Assembly (NCBI RefSeq): GCF_020524905.1
Contig: NZ_JAIVKI010000001.1
Location: 372,001-436,000, forward strand
Direction of reading: 5' to 3'
Length of the DNA stretch: 64,000 nt
DNA from: Microbulbifer variabilis
Lineage (GTDB): Bacteria; Pseudomonadota; Gammaproteobacteria; Pseudomonadales; Cellvibrionaceae
Of this stretch, positions 9,185-18,289 are shown piece after piece. The position numbers and the translations under genes were made by a program. Numbering within the stretch: the first letter of the stretch is position 1; the number at the start of each line of letters is the position of its first letter. Below the pieces are notes generated by a model. That model did no database searches. It was not told where the DNA came from and saw nothing but the letters and a program-made list of their open reading frames with translations.

Positions 9185-9739
9185 TTATTCGGAAGTTTTT
9201 CCCCCTGTCATTTTACTTTTCAGTTCCAGTAACTTGACGATGCCGGAGCCCAGTTTCATTAGCCGGAGTAAATCATCGTGATCCAGCTTACTCAGGGTAT
9301 TGGCAAACTCCTCCAGCAACTCCAGTAGGCTATAAACCTCCTGAATTTTTTCCTGCGCTTGAACCTCTTGCTCATCCTGGGGCTCATTGAGTAGAAGCTG
9401 GCGCAACAGGCTCAGAGTCGGGTCCAGTTCGCGCTTGCGTCGCTCCTCAAATACGGTGCGGGCGAGCTCCCAGATGGAACCAGCAGCGGTGAAATAGTCT
9501 TTGCGGTCACCCGGCTGGTGCTGTAGCTCAATAAGGCGCCAGGCTTGAAGTTCCTTGAGACCCATACTCACATTGCCTCGGCTGATCTTCAGTGCCTGGG
9601 CTAATTGCTCGGCGTTCAGGGGGGAGGGGTGGATGGTAAGTAGGGCAAACATCTGACCTACGGTGCGGTTGAAACCCCACCGGTTACCCATTTCTCCAAA
9701 ATGCAACACAAAGGCTTGGGCTTGACTAGAAAGTTTCAT
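9185..9739 (-). CDS. GbsR/MarR family transcriptional regulator
   Basis: This 184-residue protein has a winged helix-turn-helix (about residues 22-85: LNAEQLAQALKISRGNVSMG, then a wing around HQPGDRKDYF) followed by a long helical C-terminus. This is the GbsR-like branch of MarR regulators, which control osmoprotectant, lipid or stress genes. It is encoded upstream of cioAB on the same strand. Its promoter contains an 18-bp perfect palindrome 13 bp before the start, a likely autoregulatory operator, and an FNR-like box 44 bp before it, which would tie it to oxygen control. Confidence 0.85.
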   Translation of the reverse strand: MKLSSQAQAFVLHFGEMGNRWGFNRTVGQMFALLTIHPSPLNAEQLAQALKISRGNVSMGLKELQAWRLIELQHQPGDRKDYFTAAGSIWELARTVFEERRKRELDPTLSLLRQLLLNEPQDEQEVQAQEKIQEVYSLLELLEEFANTLSKLDHDDLLRLMKLGSGIVKLLELKSKMTGGKTSE

Positions 9740-9751
9740 TAGATTCTTAAC

Positions 9752-9769
9752 TTTCAGAAATTTCTGAAA
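9752..9769. promoter_or_regulatory. 18-bp perfect palindrome, putative GbsR/MarR operator
   Basis: TTTCAGAAATTTCTGAAA is a perfect 18-bp palindrome ending 13 bp upstream of the regulator's ATG. The size and position are typical of MarR-type autoregulatory operators. Confidence 0.6.
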
Positions 9770-9782
9770 ATTGTAAATGTAA

Positions 9783-9798
9783 ATTGACCTAAGTCAAT
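9783..9798. promoter_or_regulatory. FNR/ANR-like box
   Basis: ATTGAC-CTAA-GTCAAT has perfect 6-bp arms around a 4-bp centre. It fits the FNR/ANR layout TTGAY-N4-RTCAA and lies about 44 bp upstream of the GbsR-type gene, which itself precedes the cioAB oxidase. This is a motif match only; no binding data are available. Confidence 0.5.
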
Positions 9799-9915
9799 AA
9801 ATAATTGGAAAAGTTTTGTATTGCGGTCTTCTGGGGTAGTTGGCGGAAGAAGAGTCATTGATTAATAGGGGGAAGCGAATGGGACGATATCGTTGATAGA
9901 GGCATTTTCGCTTCT

Positions 9916-10857
9916 CTAGGGAGCCTGGGAAGGGAGGGTCTCCAGTGCCCGTTGCAGCCAGTTACTGGGGACAATAAAGCCGCGACTAATTTCTCCCTTC
10001 CTTCCCACAAGGGCAGCACATAGAGGCTTATCGATTGAAGTACTTTCCAACTCTGCAGCGAGTTGCTTGAAAGATATACCACGAGCTTCGTCCCATTTCA
10101 TCGGCGCTAGCCATGCTTTCTTGGGAAGGTGGAGCCAGAGCTGATCTGCTATGTCATTTTCCTGCAAATGACTTTTGAAAGTTTCCAGGTTGGCCCACCA
10201 ACTTTTATCTTGCTGGTGTGCGTGCTTCTTATTGGAAAACTGATGGTCGTGAAATTGCAGGGGGGTGAAGAGGCGACCGGGCATCAGTGTCCATTGCTGT
10301 TCAATGTGAAGCCCTAGTGCCTCTAAGAGAGGTTGTACTTCCAGTTGCTGGATAATAGGCAATTGATGTTCGGCCATGCGCTTTAACTTGATATCCAGAC
10401 GGTCCCTGAGACCTGGGCCAACCCAATAGCCGCCGGGAAGGGCGAGGTAGAACTTAATTGCAATCTCCCAGTGTTCACAGCGGTTATTGGGTAAGTGGTG
10501 GACCACAAAATCCAATTCACCGAGAGTCCTACCTTCGATACGTAAAGGCAGGTTCTGATGTAGTAATTGGTAGTCGGGGTGGAACTGAAAAGCAAATGAC
10601 CAGAGGCGCTCAAAGTAAACGCCAAGGCGGCTGGTAGGTTTGTGTTGGTCGCTATCTATAAGGTGGGTCTCAAGCTTATTGATCAGCTGTTGTTTAACTT
10701 CTTCGCGGGAAAAATAACTGTGCAATTGGCTGTGGCGCTCCATAGGCAGCCATGGCAGTTGGATGGCATTATTTGTTTTGGCGATATCAGTGCTGCCCAG
10801 TGACCAGAGCAGGTTGGACCAGTTATCCACAATAGGGTTGGGACACTTATCGCTCAT
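9916..10857 (-). CDS. DUF1853 family protein
   Basis: This 313-residue soluble protein matches DUF1853. The conserved region includes RLGVYFERLWSFAF, LGELDFVV and HWEIAIKFYLA. The acidic/lysine spacing (E...LDFVV...EIAIKFY) is reminiscent of a PD-(D/E)XK nuclease-like core, which is inferred by eye. Function is unknown. It is a single gene divergent from the BASS transporter, with a 219-bp shared promoter region. Confidence 0.8.
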   Translation of the reverse strand: MSDKCPNPIVDNWSNLLWSLGSTDIAKTNNAIQLPWLPMERHSQLHSYFSREEVKQQLINKLETHLIDSDQHKPTSRLGVYFERLWSFAFQFHPDYQLLHQNLPLRIEGRTLGELDFVVHHLPNNRCEHWEIAIKFYLALPGGYWVGPGLRDRLDIKLKRMAEHQLPIIQQLEVQPLLEALGLHIEQQWTLMPGRLFTPLQFHDHQFSNKKHAHQQDKSWWANLETFKSHLQENDIADQLWLHLPKKAWLAPMKWDEARGISFKQLAAELESTSIDKPLCAALVGRKGEISRGFIVPSNWLQRALETLPSQAP

Positions 10858-11076
10858 AAAAACCCTATCAGCTTCACAAAAGACTTCCAGATTCTATCAG
10901 AGTCGGCACTTGCCTGATGGCTGTGATAGGGTTCGTCTTCGAGTAGCACAGTAAATAATAAAAACAGACAATCCCTATATAACTTCTGGTGTGGATTACT
11001 GGCATCTGTAAAAGCGTAATCTATGTTGTAATAAGGGCGGCTAATAGCCAGAAAATAATAAAAAGAGGAGGTGAGT

Positions 11077-11979
11077 GTGGAATCAAGCCCTATGATCTCG
11101 ATCGGTCTGCCGATAGCGCTGTTTATCATTATGGTGGGCATTGGAATGACCCTAACCGCCAAGGATTTCCAGCAGGTGACAGTTCAACCTAGCGGACTAT
11201 TGGTGGGTACCCTTACCCAGATTGTATTAATGCCGCTTGTGGCTTTCGCCCTGTGTTGGGCTCTCAGTTTACCCGCATCGATCGCCGTGGGTTTGGTGAT
11301 TATTGCAGCCTGCCCAGGTGGGACAACTTCAAACCTGTTTACTTTGCTCGCCCGCGGAAATGTAGCGCTCTCCATTGTACTAACAGTTTCTGCAAGTTTG
11401 ATTACGATTTTAACTTTACCTTTTTTCACTAACTTTGCCCTGCAACAGTACTTTGGAGCAGAGCAGGAAATTGTCCTGCCCTTTGCCAGGACTGTGACTA
11501 TGTTATCGATCATAGTCCTGTTGCCTGTGGTGATTGGTATGTTAGTTCGTGCTTGGAACCCCCACTTAGCCAGTCGTGCCGAGGGCATTGTGAGTATTTT
11601 CGGGGCACTGGTACTGGTGATTTTGGTAGTAGGGCTGGTGTGGGGTATGAGGGACCGGATAGGGGAGCTTATGTTGTTGGCCGGCCCCTCTACCATTCTA
11701 TTGAATGTATTGGGGGTGCTGGCTGGATTAATTATCAGTCACTTCTGTGGGCTTTCCCGGCGGGATAGCCTAGCCGTAGCTACTGAGCTAGGTATTAAAA
11801 ACGGTACTATTGGCCTTATGGTGACTCTCACTTTAATGCATTCCAGTGAAATGTCGGTGCCTTCAGCGGTATATGGGGTGCTGATGTTTCCATCTGGGAT
11901 GTTACTCGCATATTTCGGCCGTAAAAAGGTGCGCGAAGCTGGAGAGGAGGGTGCTGCTGAAGTTGGTGGGACTGGATGA
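11077..11979 (+). CDS. Bile acid:sodium symporter (BASS) family transporter
   Basis: This protein of about 300 residues has roughly ten membrane segments and BASS-family motifs, including IIAACPGGTTSNLFT (the unwound Na+-site helix) and ATELGIKNGTIGL. The family imports organic anions such as bile acids, pyruvate or pantothenate with sodium; the substrate here is unknown. An extended Shine-Dalgarno AGGAGGTGA sits so that GTG 11077 is the best start, although an in-frame GTG at 11071 and ATG at 11092 exist. The gene converges on the Crp/Fnr gene 21 bp away. Confidence 0.85.
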   Translation: MESSPMISIGLPIALFIIMVGIGMTLTAKDFQQVTVQPSGLLVGTLTQIVLMPLVAFALCWALSLPASIAVGLVIIAACPGGTTSNLFTLLARGNVALSIVLTVSASLITILTLPFFTNFALQQYFGAEQEIVLPFARTVTMLSIIVLLPVVIGMLVRAWNPHLASRAEGIVSIFGALVLVILVVGLVWGMRDRIGELMLLAGPSTILLNVLGVLAGLIISHFCGLSRRDSLAVATELGIKNGTIGLMVTLTLMHSSEMSVPSAVYGVLMFPSGMLLAYFGRKKVREAGEEGAAEVGGTG

Positions 11980-12000
11980 AATCCTTTCAGTTCAATTGCT

Positions 12001-12687
12001 TTAATCCAATTTCTCAATATAGGCACCCAGACGTGAGAGATCTGGCACACTGATACGACCGTAGGAACACTCTATCAGTCCCTGCGATTCAATATTTTTA
12101 AGTACCCGGTGTACCCCTTGCCGGGTCATACCCATGGTGTTGGCGAGTAGCTCTTTGGTGAGCCGAAAACTGCTTGGGCTACTTTCGTGTTCACTATTAT
12201 GCATTTGTGCCATAAAGAATAAGCGCCGAGCAATTCGAGCCTCAGTGCTGCGTAGTACATCGTCCTGGATAATGGACATCACTGTCCAAAGCCTGCGGCT
12301 GATTTGCTCCAGTGCTATTGGATAGGCATCTGGATGTTGCTTCATTTTTTCCCTCAGCAAATCGCCAGGTATATCGACAATTACACAATCAGTATGGGCG
12401 CGGGCTCCAAATACCCGCGGAGTTCCTGGGCAAAAAACCGTATCACCAAACCAGGTTCCACTATCTAAGATTGCAAGGGTTGCCTCACGCCCAGCAAAAT
12501 TACTGGAGCAGATTCGTACCTGCCCCTTGGCAATAATGGAAAGGCGTTCCAAACTGGAACCTGAGGGATAGATAGTATCACCTTGGGTAAAGGGCTGGCA
12601 TTGTGCTTTCTGGGCTAGAAACTCCCGAGCCGTACCGGGTAAGCCGGCTAGTAATGGGCATTTATCGAGGCAGACCTTATTATTCAT
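12001..12687 (-). CDS. Crp/Fnr family transcriptional regulator
   Basis: This 228-residue protein has a cyclic-nucleotide-binding beta-roll (about residues 10-125, FTQGDTIYPSG and GTWFGDTVF), a dimerisation helix, and a Crp-type winged HTH (about 165-215: LTKELLANTMGMTRQGVHRVL). The N-terminus has a C6/C10 pair (VCLDKCPLL), but the full FNR [4Fe-4S] cysteine set is not present, so oxygen sensing by a cluster cannot be claimed. It is divergent from the class II aldolase gene, 81 bp away, and is the obvious candidate regulator of it. Confidence 0.88.
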   Translation of the reverse strand: MNNKVCLDKCPLLAGLPGTAREFLAQKAQCQPFTQGDTIYPSGSSLERLSIIAKGQVRICSSNFAGREATLAILDSGTWFGDTVFCPGTPRVFGARAHTDCVIVDIPGDLLREKMKQHPDAYPIALEQISRRLWTVMSIIQDDVLRSTEARIARRLFFMAQMHNSEHESSPSSFRLTKELLANTMGMTRQGVHRVLKNIESQGLIECSYGRISVPDLSRLGAYIEKLD

Positions 12688-12768
12688 TCGTCAAGTGTAA
12701 ACAATTTGACAGTGTTTTCAGCGGGGCTGATCCAGAATTTGGATTCTAATAACATCAAGGAGTGCATC

Positions 12769-13536
12769 ATGTATCTGGAAACTACGCCCTCACTGAAGGG
12801 GCGCGTCAGCGAAGAAGAGTGGCAATTACGCGTAGATTTGGCGGCAGCTTACCGTTTGATAGCCCACTATGGTTGGGATGATACTATCTTCACCCATCTC
12901 TCTGTACGTATTCCTGGGCCGGAATCCCATTTTCTAATTAACCCTTTTGGCATGTTTTTTGAAGAGATTACCGCTTCAAGCTTGGTAAAAATCGATTTGC
13001 AGGGAGAAAAGGTAGATGAAAGTGCGGCTATAGTGAACCCGGCAGGATTTACTATCCATAGTGCTATCCATGAGGCGCGGCAAGATGCCCACTGCGTTAT
13101 ACACACCCATACTACCGCTGGTGTAGCTGTCTCTGCCCATGCTGAAGGTCTACTGCCCATTTCCCAGCAATCATTATTTCCTCTGTCGAGTATTGCTTAT
13201 CACGACTATGAGGGGATTGCTGTGCGTGAGGATGAAAAGGCACGCTTGGTGGCTGACCTGGGCTCAGCCAACTATATGATCCTTCGCAATCATGGGTTAC
13301 TCACCTGTGCCTCTACCGTTGCCGATACTTTTTTGGCAATGTTTATTTTGCAACGCGCCTGTGAGATTCAGGTTACAGCGCTTGCTGGCAATCCCCCGCT
13401 CACCCCGGTTCCTCAGAATATTGTGGATAAGATTGTTAGCGAAGGTGATATGGTTACCGGTAATCAGGGAGGGCTTTTGGCTTGGCCTGGATTGTTAAGG
13501 AAACTGGATAGAAATAATCCTGGGTATGCTGAATAG
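12769..13536 (+). CDS. Class II aldolase/adducin family protein
   Basis: The start ATG 12769 has AAGGAG at the right spacing; an upstream in-frame TTG at 12706 lacks one. The 255-residue protein is a class II (zinc) aldolase/adducin-head fold with likely metal ligands H112 and H114 in HTHTTAG and H175 in LRNHGLLT, plus the family blocks DDTIFTHLSVRIP and NPAGFTIHSAIH. Bacterial members are often fuculose- or ribulose-phosphate aldolase-like; the substrate here is unknown. It is divergently paired with the Crp/Fnr gene. Confidence 0.87.
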   Translation: MYLETTPSLKGRVSEEEWQLRVDLAAAYRLIAHYGWDDTIFTHLSVRIPGPESHFLINPFGMFFEEITASSLVKIDLQGEKVDESAAIVNPAGFTIHSAIHEARQDAHCVIHTHTTAGVAVSAHAEGLLPISQQSLFPLSSIAYHDYEGIAVREDEKARLVADLGSANYMILRNHGLLTCASTVADTFLAMFILQRACEIQVTALAGNPPLTPVPQNIVDKIVSEGDMVTGNQGGLLAWPGLLRKLDRNNPGYAE

Positions 13537-13661
13537 ATGAATCCCAACATCCCCTAAAAAAAGTTCTTTCAGAAAATTGCTTTTTAGGAAATTAATCACG
13601 AAGTGAATAAATTAAGTGGGGCAATGAAGATTTAGGTGTCAGTGTTAAGAAAAGAACCCCT

Positions 13662-13688
13662 TGGGGCCTAGCTTATGGGCCTCATTTT
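13662..13688 (+). terminator. Terminator downstream of the class II aldolase gene
   Basis: TGGGGCC pairs with GGGCCTCA (7 bp, one G-U) around a loop of about 9 nt and is followed by TTTT. It lies 125 nt after the aldolase stop and 70 nt before the first glycosyltransferase. Confidence 0.6.
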
Positions 13689-13757
13689 CAACAAAATGGA
13701 GTAATATGGGATTTTTATCCCTATGAGCTATCGTGGGCTAATCAACGGTAATTAAAT

Positions 13758-14684
13758 ATGCTCCAGTACTTCCTGAAAAAAAGATTAAAAAAACACGATT
13801 CTAATAATAATTTAAAAGTGGAGTCTTTGATTTTAAGCCATCTCCTAGGTTTAAAGGCTTTGAATTGTGAATCTCTCGGTGTTGGCAACAATAAGTCGCA
13901 TAATATAGTCATTTCTCTAACCTCTTATAATAAACGTATTCATGATGTGTATTTGTGTATAGAGAGCCTATTTCAGCAATCGCTGAAAGCAGATGCGATA
14001 ATTCTATGGCTATCCTTACGTGATTTTCCCGATAAGAGATTACCTGAGATACTTCGGAAACAGCAGGCTCGGGGCTTACAAATTCAATTTGTAGAAAATG
14101 ATTATGGGCCTTACATGAAATATATGTTTGCCTTTGATAAATTTCCAAGTAGCCTCATTGTTACGGTGGATGATGATGTGCTTTACCCTTCAGACACTAT
14201 CGATTTATTGTACCAGTCTTATTTGAGGGCTCCTTCACATATTCATTGTCATCGGGCGCATAAGATACAGTTGGATCGAAGGGGAGAATTAACACCCTAT
14301 GAGTCATGGCGTTCATATGGGTTAAATAGTGAGCCATCCCCTTTTCTTTTCGCTACAGGTATGGCTGGGGTTCTATATCCACCTGACTCATTACATGAGG
14401 ATGCTTTTGATAGCAAAAAATTTATGGAGTTATGCCCATCCGCCGATGATATTTGGCTCAAGGCAATGAGTTTGTTGCGGGGGAAATTCGTTGCAAGGGT
14501 GCCCGACTACCGTTATTGGAGAGAGCGCTTTCTCACTATTCAAGGGTCTCAGGTTCAGCAATTAAAAGAGGTCAACCTAAAACGCACTGGCGGTAATGAC
14601 TGTAAGATTAGACGGGTATTTTCTGAGTACCAGCTACTTGACTACTTACAAGGTGAGAAGAAGCCTGCCTTGGTCATCAGTTAG
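13758..14684 (+). CDS. Putative glycosyltransferase, copy 1 of a tandem pair
   Basis: This 308-residue, probably cytosolic GT-A-like protein has an N-terminal NIVISLTSYNKRI strand/loop, a DxD-like metal/nucleotide-sugar motif TVDDDVLYPSD, and conserved downstream GVLYPPDSLH and CPSADDIWLKAM. It carries a basic N-terminal tail (LKKRLKKHD). It is closely similar along its full length to the next gene, so the two arose by tandem duplication. Upstream DNA is AT-rich and the ribosome site is weak. A role in surface polysaccharide or glycoprotein glycosylation is inferred; the acceptor is unknown. Confidence 0.75.
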   Translation: MLQYFLKKRLKKHDSNNNLKVESLILSHLLGLKALNCESLGVGNNKSHNIVISLTSYNKRIHDVYLCIESLFQQSLKADAIILWLSLRDFPDKRLPEILRKQQARGLQIQFVENDYGPYMKYMFAFDKFPSSLIVTVDDDVLYPSDTIDLLYQSYLRAPSHIHCHRAHKIQLDRRGELTPYESWRSYGLNSEPSPFLFATGMAGVLYPPDSLHEDAFDSKKFMELCPSADDIWLKAMSLLRGKFVARVPDYRYWRERFLTIQGSQVQQLKEVNLKRTGGNDCKIRRVFSEYQLLDYLQGEKKPALVIS

Positions 14685-14963
14685 GGGCTAATCGTGGAAT
14701 GGGTAACTTACTATATAGTGAGAATAGTGGGAGTTTTTTCTGGTTATTTTTTGATCTTTTTGGTGCGTTTGATCTAAATATTGAGTAGAAGTTGGATTAT
14801 TGTTCGAAACCAGGTGTTTAAGTGGCTAATTTGGAGAGCGTCTGGCATAATCCGCCAAGTTTGTACCCACATTTGACCCCTTTATATTGATGGTGCTCTT
14901 AAGCTGGACGGTTCGTTGTTCGGCTATTCGGTACAATAGGTTGAGTCTACTGGATGGCCCTGA

Positions 14964-15863
14964 ATGTTCCAATACTTTTTAAAGAAGCGTTTAAAAAAGC
15001 ACGACCTGAATAATAATTTGAAACTGGAAGCACTTGTTCGCTGTCAGTTGCTTGGTCTTCACGCTTCAAATAGTGCTGAGCCTGGGGTAGGTAACTCTAA
15101 GAAACATAATATTGTAATATCTCTCACTTCATACGATAAGCGTATCCACGATTTATATTTGTGTATCGAAAGCCTATTTCAACAGTCAGTAAAGGCTGAC
15201 ACAATTGTCCTGTGGTTATCTACCAAAAACTTCCCTGATAGAAGTTTGCCTGAGTCCTTGAAAAGGCAGCAACAGAGAGGTTTACAAGTCTTTTTCGTTG
15301 ATGAAGATTTGGGGCCCTACAAAAAATATACTTATACTTTCGACAAGTTCCCTGACAGCTTGATTGTTACTGTTGATGATGATGTTCTTTATCCGCCGGA
15401 TATGATTGATTTACTGTATCGGGCATATGAAAAAGATCCATCCAAAATCTACTGCCACAGGGCGCATAGAATGCGCCTGGATAAAAAAGGGACATTGCTT
15501 CCTTATGGGAGTTGGCAGAGTAGTATAAGGGATTCCGAGGCTTCTCACTTGGTATTCCCAACTGGAATGGGAGGCGTTCTTTATCCCCCTAATTCTTTGC
15601 ACAAAGATGCTTTTGACCCAGAGAAATTCATGACCTTGTGCCCGAATGCAGACGATATCTGGCTTAAGGCAATGAGTATTAAGAACGGAACATTAGCGGC
15701 CCGTATATCCGACCCCCGCTGTTGGAGGAACAGGTTTCTGATGATCCAGGGCTCCCAGGATCATGCTTTGATGAAGGAAAATCATACGAATCGTCAAGGA
15801 AACGATTTTAAGCTTGAAAAAGTTTTTTCTGAATATGATTTATACCACTTTTTAAAGTCCTAA
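14964..15863 (+). CDS. Putative glycosyltransferase, copy 2 of a tandem pair
   Basis: This 299-residue paralog of the preceding gene has the same order of motifs: FQYFLKKRLKKHD tail, NIVISLTSYDKRI, TVDDDVLYPPDM, GGVLYPPNSLH and CPNADDIWLKAM. The copies differ mainly at the C-terminus and in the segment between the DDD motif and the GVLYPP block, where acceptor choice is usually set. The gap between copies is 279 bp with no gene. It converges on the autotransporter gene. Confidence 0.75.
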   Translation: MFQYFLKKRLKKHDLNNNLKLEALVRCQLLGLHASNSAEPGVGNSKKHNIVISLTSYDKRIHDLYLCIESLFQQSVKADTIVLWLSTKNFPDRSLPESLKRQQQRGLQVFFVDEDLGPYKKYTYTFDKFPDSLIVTVDDDVLYPPDMIDLLYRAYEKDPSKIYCHRAHRMRLDKKGTLLPYGSWQSSIRDSEASHLVFPTGMGGVLYPPNSLHKDAFDPEKFMTLCPNADDIWLKAMSIKNGTLAARISDPRCWRNRFLMIQGSQDHALMKENHTNRQGNDFKLEKVFSEYDLYHFLKS

Positions 15864-15884
15864 ATGACTTAGTGGAGATTGAGT

Positions 15885-18272
15885 TTACCACTTATATCGA
15901 AACCCAAGCTCCAGCCCTCCTGTAAAACTATCTCCAAGATTTTCCAGGCCGCTGCTGAAAAATAATTCGGAGTAGATAGAGCAATGATCACCACACTCTT
16001 CATAGCTGGCCCCCATACGCAAATCCGCATACCAGATATCCGGTTTTTGGTAGAGCCTGGTTCCAGAAACAATGAGGTCGGTCTCTTGATCGAGATTCAA
16101 GGTCAGTCCCGGAGTTATGTAGTACCCAAAGCGTTCCAGAGGTAGGGAGCCATACATTTTTCTACTGGATTTGCGTTGACTTTTACGTTTTTCAAAAGTG
16201 GCGCCTAGGCGTAGTAATAGGCCATTGTTATTAATATCGCCTACTTTAACATCATAGGTATCTTCAAAATTCTCAGCCTCCTCAGAAGTGTAAATCAGTT
16301 GCGCCTGAGGGGTAATAGAATAGTAATCATAGAGCTTAAAGCTCCACCCCCCTTCCAGAGACAGGCCGTAACCGTAACCTTCACTGCTGTTACGGAGTGT
16401 GCGTAAATCCTTTGCATCGAAGTCAAAGTCAAACCAACTTAGCTTGAACTGTGCATCCAGATACAAACCTTGATAGCCATACCAGGTTAAATAGCTGCTG
16501 AAACCGTATGTCTTGGCATTAATAGTGCCGTCACCAAAAAAAGACTCCACGGAATTTCTTGAATCGCCATAATGCAGTGCCAAACTCGCGATTGGAGTAG
16601 TGCCAAGCACCAATAGATTAAGGGGGAGATCGGCACCCATTTGAAGCTGATAGTATGTTTGATCCCAGCTCGCCCAAGTGGTGGACTCTTTGGGTGTTGT
16701 GCTGATATAGCGCGCGCCATTACGTATCCATAGTCCCTTGCGATCAATGGCGGTTTCCATTGCATTGGTATAATCGGTGCTATTGACATCCCGATAACTA
16801 CTACCAACCCAGTAACGATTACCTACACGGCTACGTAATGTGGAGGGAATATTTAAGGAGCGTAGAACTTGTGGAAGGGTTTCATACAGTACCGCAGCGG
16901 GCTGCCAGCGAATCATACCGCCTTCAGGAAATTGGCTTGAATTACTTATCGTAGAGCGAAGGTACCATTCTCCATCATGATTTCCCGATAAATCATTTTG
17001 GTGCAAAGTATAGGCGTAAGCTCCACCAATTGTCGCGGGCTGATCATCTTTGGTTACATAGTCGCCGCTTAAAATAAAGGCATTTTCTGTGGAGTTACCC
17101 TCAATAGAAATCAACTTAATTCCGTTATCTTGGGTGCGCGCGCCAATACCATTGAGGTTGTGAATAGTAATGTAAGTAGAACCACTTGCATCTCCCCTGA
17201 TCTTCAACTGATCACTGTTAGCAGTACTGTCACTAAGTACCACATCCATCCATAAGCGTCCGTTACCGCCAATATAGTGACCGTAATTATTGTCACTATC
17301 TTTTTGAATGATTAAAGTATTAAATTCCTTATTGACTAAGTCGATAGTGCCTTCATTAGCCACATTGCCAGTAATTCTATATTCCTCGGCATCAATAAAT
17401 GCCTGGCCACCCCATTTAATATGCAACCCCAGTGGATTATTGTCAGCGTCCAGGCCACCACCAACATTCAAACTTCCAGACAAAATAATTTTTGAGCTAC
17501 CCCAAATAACGACCCGCTCCCAGTTAACTAGCTGATTACCATCCACACGGTAATCGAGTTTGAATATCAATGTATCGATGTCCCCATCTTCTGCGCTGAG
17601 ATCATCGCCGCCATCTAATATGGCATCTCCCTCGAAGGAATAAGAGTCAATGACCAGTTTGTCTGAACCGGGGCCGCCGCGTATTTCATTACTTATGCCT
17701 TCATCCCAGTGGATATAATCATCCCCTTCACCCGCATCTAGATAGTTAAAAATAAAACCACCATCGAGGGTGATTTGGTCATTACCTTCGCCACCCCAAA
17801 CATGGAATGTGAGGCCGTCTAGAATTTGGATGTCGTCGTCGCCGGCTCCCCCATGAATACCGCCGCCATTAATGTAATCACCTACATCACTAAGGCGCTC
17901 ATCCAGCACAATAAGATCGTTACCATCTCCTCCATATACAGAGTCGTTGACTATTGCCCCTTTAATATAAATGGTATCGTTACCGCTTCCCCCAAATGCG
18001 CTATTGATAGTGCCACCATTTAACTCCAAGGTGTCATTGCCGCCTAATCCATCGACATCGGCTTCTTCTGCATCATTATCTTCGTCGCAAATAATTTGAT
18101 CCGGTCCATCGGAGCCCAGGTTGTCTGGTGTACATAGCGCCATTGCCTTTACTGGAGAAAACGAGATTATCCCTATTGCAGCCATTATTATCAGGGGTCG
18201 AGTATTAACTATGTCTATAAGTCGGGTTTTTAAGTCTATTTTTCCCACTGTAACCCCGGCGCATAGTTTCAT
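15885..18272 (-). CDS. Autotransporter with RTX-like repeat passenger and C-terminal beta-barrel
   Basis: The start ATG 18272 follows AGGA. A long signal region ends near SPVKAMA. Residues of about 50-210 hold glycine/aspartate-rich repeats of the GGxGNDxI type (GGNDTLEL, GGSGNDTIYI, GGDGNDLIVL, GGAGDDDIQI), as in calcium-binding RTX proteins. A beta-helix-like stretch follows, then an autotransporter barrel of about 280 residues ending in GLELGFRYKW with the usual terminal aromatic. RTX repeats are usually found in type I secreted proteins, so their use as an autotransporter passenger is noteworthy. OmpW lies immediately upstream on the same strand. Confidence 0.85.
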   Translation of the reverse strand: MKLCAGVTVGKIDLKTRLIDIVNTRPLIIMAAIGIISFSPVKAMALCTPDNLGSDGPDQIICDEDNDAEEADVDGLGGNDTLELNGGTINSAFGGSGNDTIYIKGAIVNDSVYGGDGNDLIVLDERLSDVGDYINGGGIHGGAGDDDIQILDGLTFHVWGGEGNDQITLDGGFIFNYLDAGEGDDYIHWDEGISNEIRGGPGSDKLVIDSYSFEGDAILDGGDDLSAEDGDIDTLIFKLDYRVDGNQLVNWERVVIWGSSKIILSGSLNVGGGLDADNNPLGLHIKWGGQAFIDAEEYRITGNVANEGTIDLVNKEFNTLIIQKDSDNNYGHYIGGNGRLWMDVVLSDSTANSDQLKIRGDASGSTYITIHNLNGIGARTQDNGIKLISIEGNSTENAFILSGDYVTKDDQPATIGGAYAYTLHQNDLSGNHDGEWYLRSTISNSSQFPEGGMIRWQPAAVLYETLPQVLRSLNIPSTLRSRVGNRYWVGSSYRDVNSTDYTNAMETAIDRKGLWIRNGARYISTTPKESTTWASWDQTYYQLQMGADLPLNLLVLGTTPIASLALHYGDSRNSVESFFGDGTINAKTYGFSSYLTWYGYQGLYLDAQFKLSWFDFDFDAKDLRTLRNSSEGYGYGLSLEGGWSFKLYDYYSITPQAQLIYTSEEAENFEDTYDVKVGDINNNGLLLRLGATFEKRKSQRKSSRKMYGSLPLERFGYYITPGLTLNLDQETDLIVSGTRLYQKPDIWYADLRMGASYEECGDHCSIYSELFFSSGLENLGDSFTGGLELGFRYKW

Positions 18273-18289
18273 ATATGAAATCCTGTGTC

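Noticed and set aside
11184..11696. 170-codon minus-strand frame inside the BASS transporter
   Set aside because: It lies antisense to a clear membrane-protein gene and its composition is that of a complement of hydrophobic codons.
12690..12710. GTCAA-N11-TTGAC as an FNR site between the Crp/Fnr and aldolase genes
   Set aside because: The half-sites point outward, opposite to the FNR layout, and the spacer is too long.
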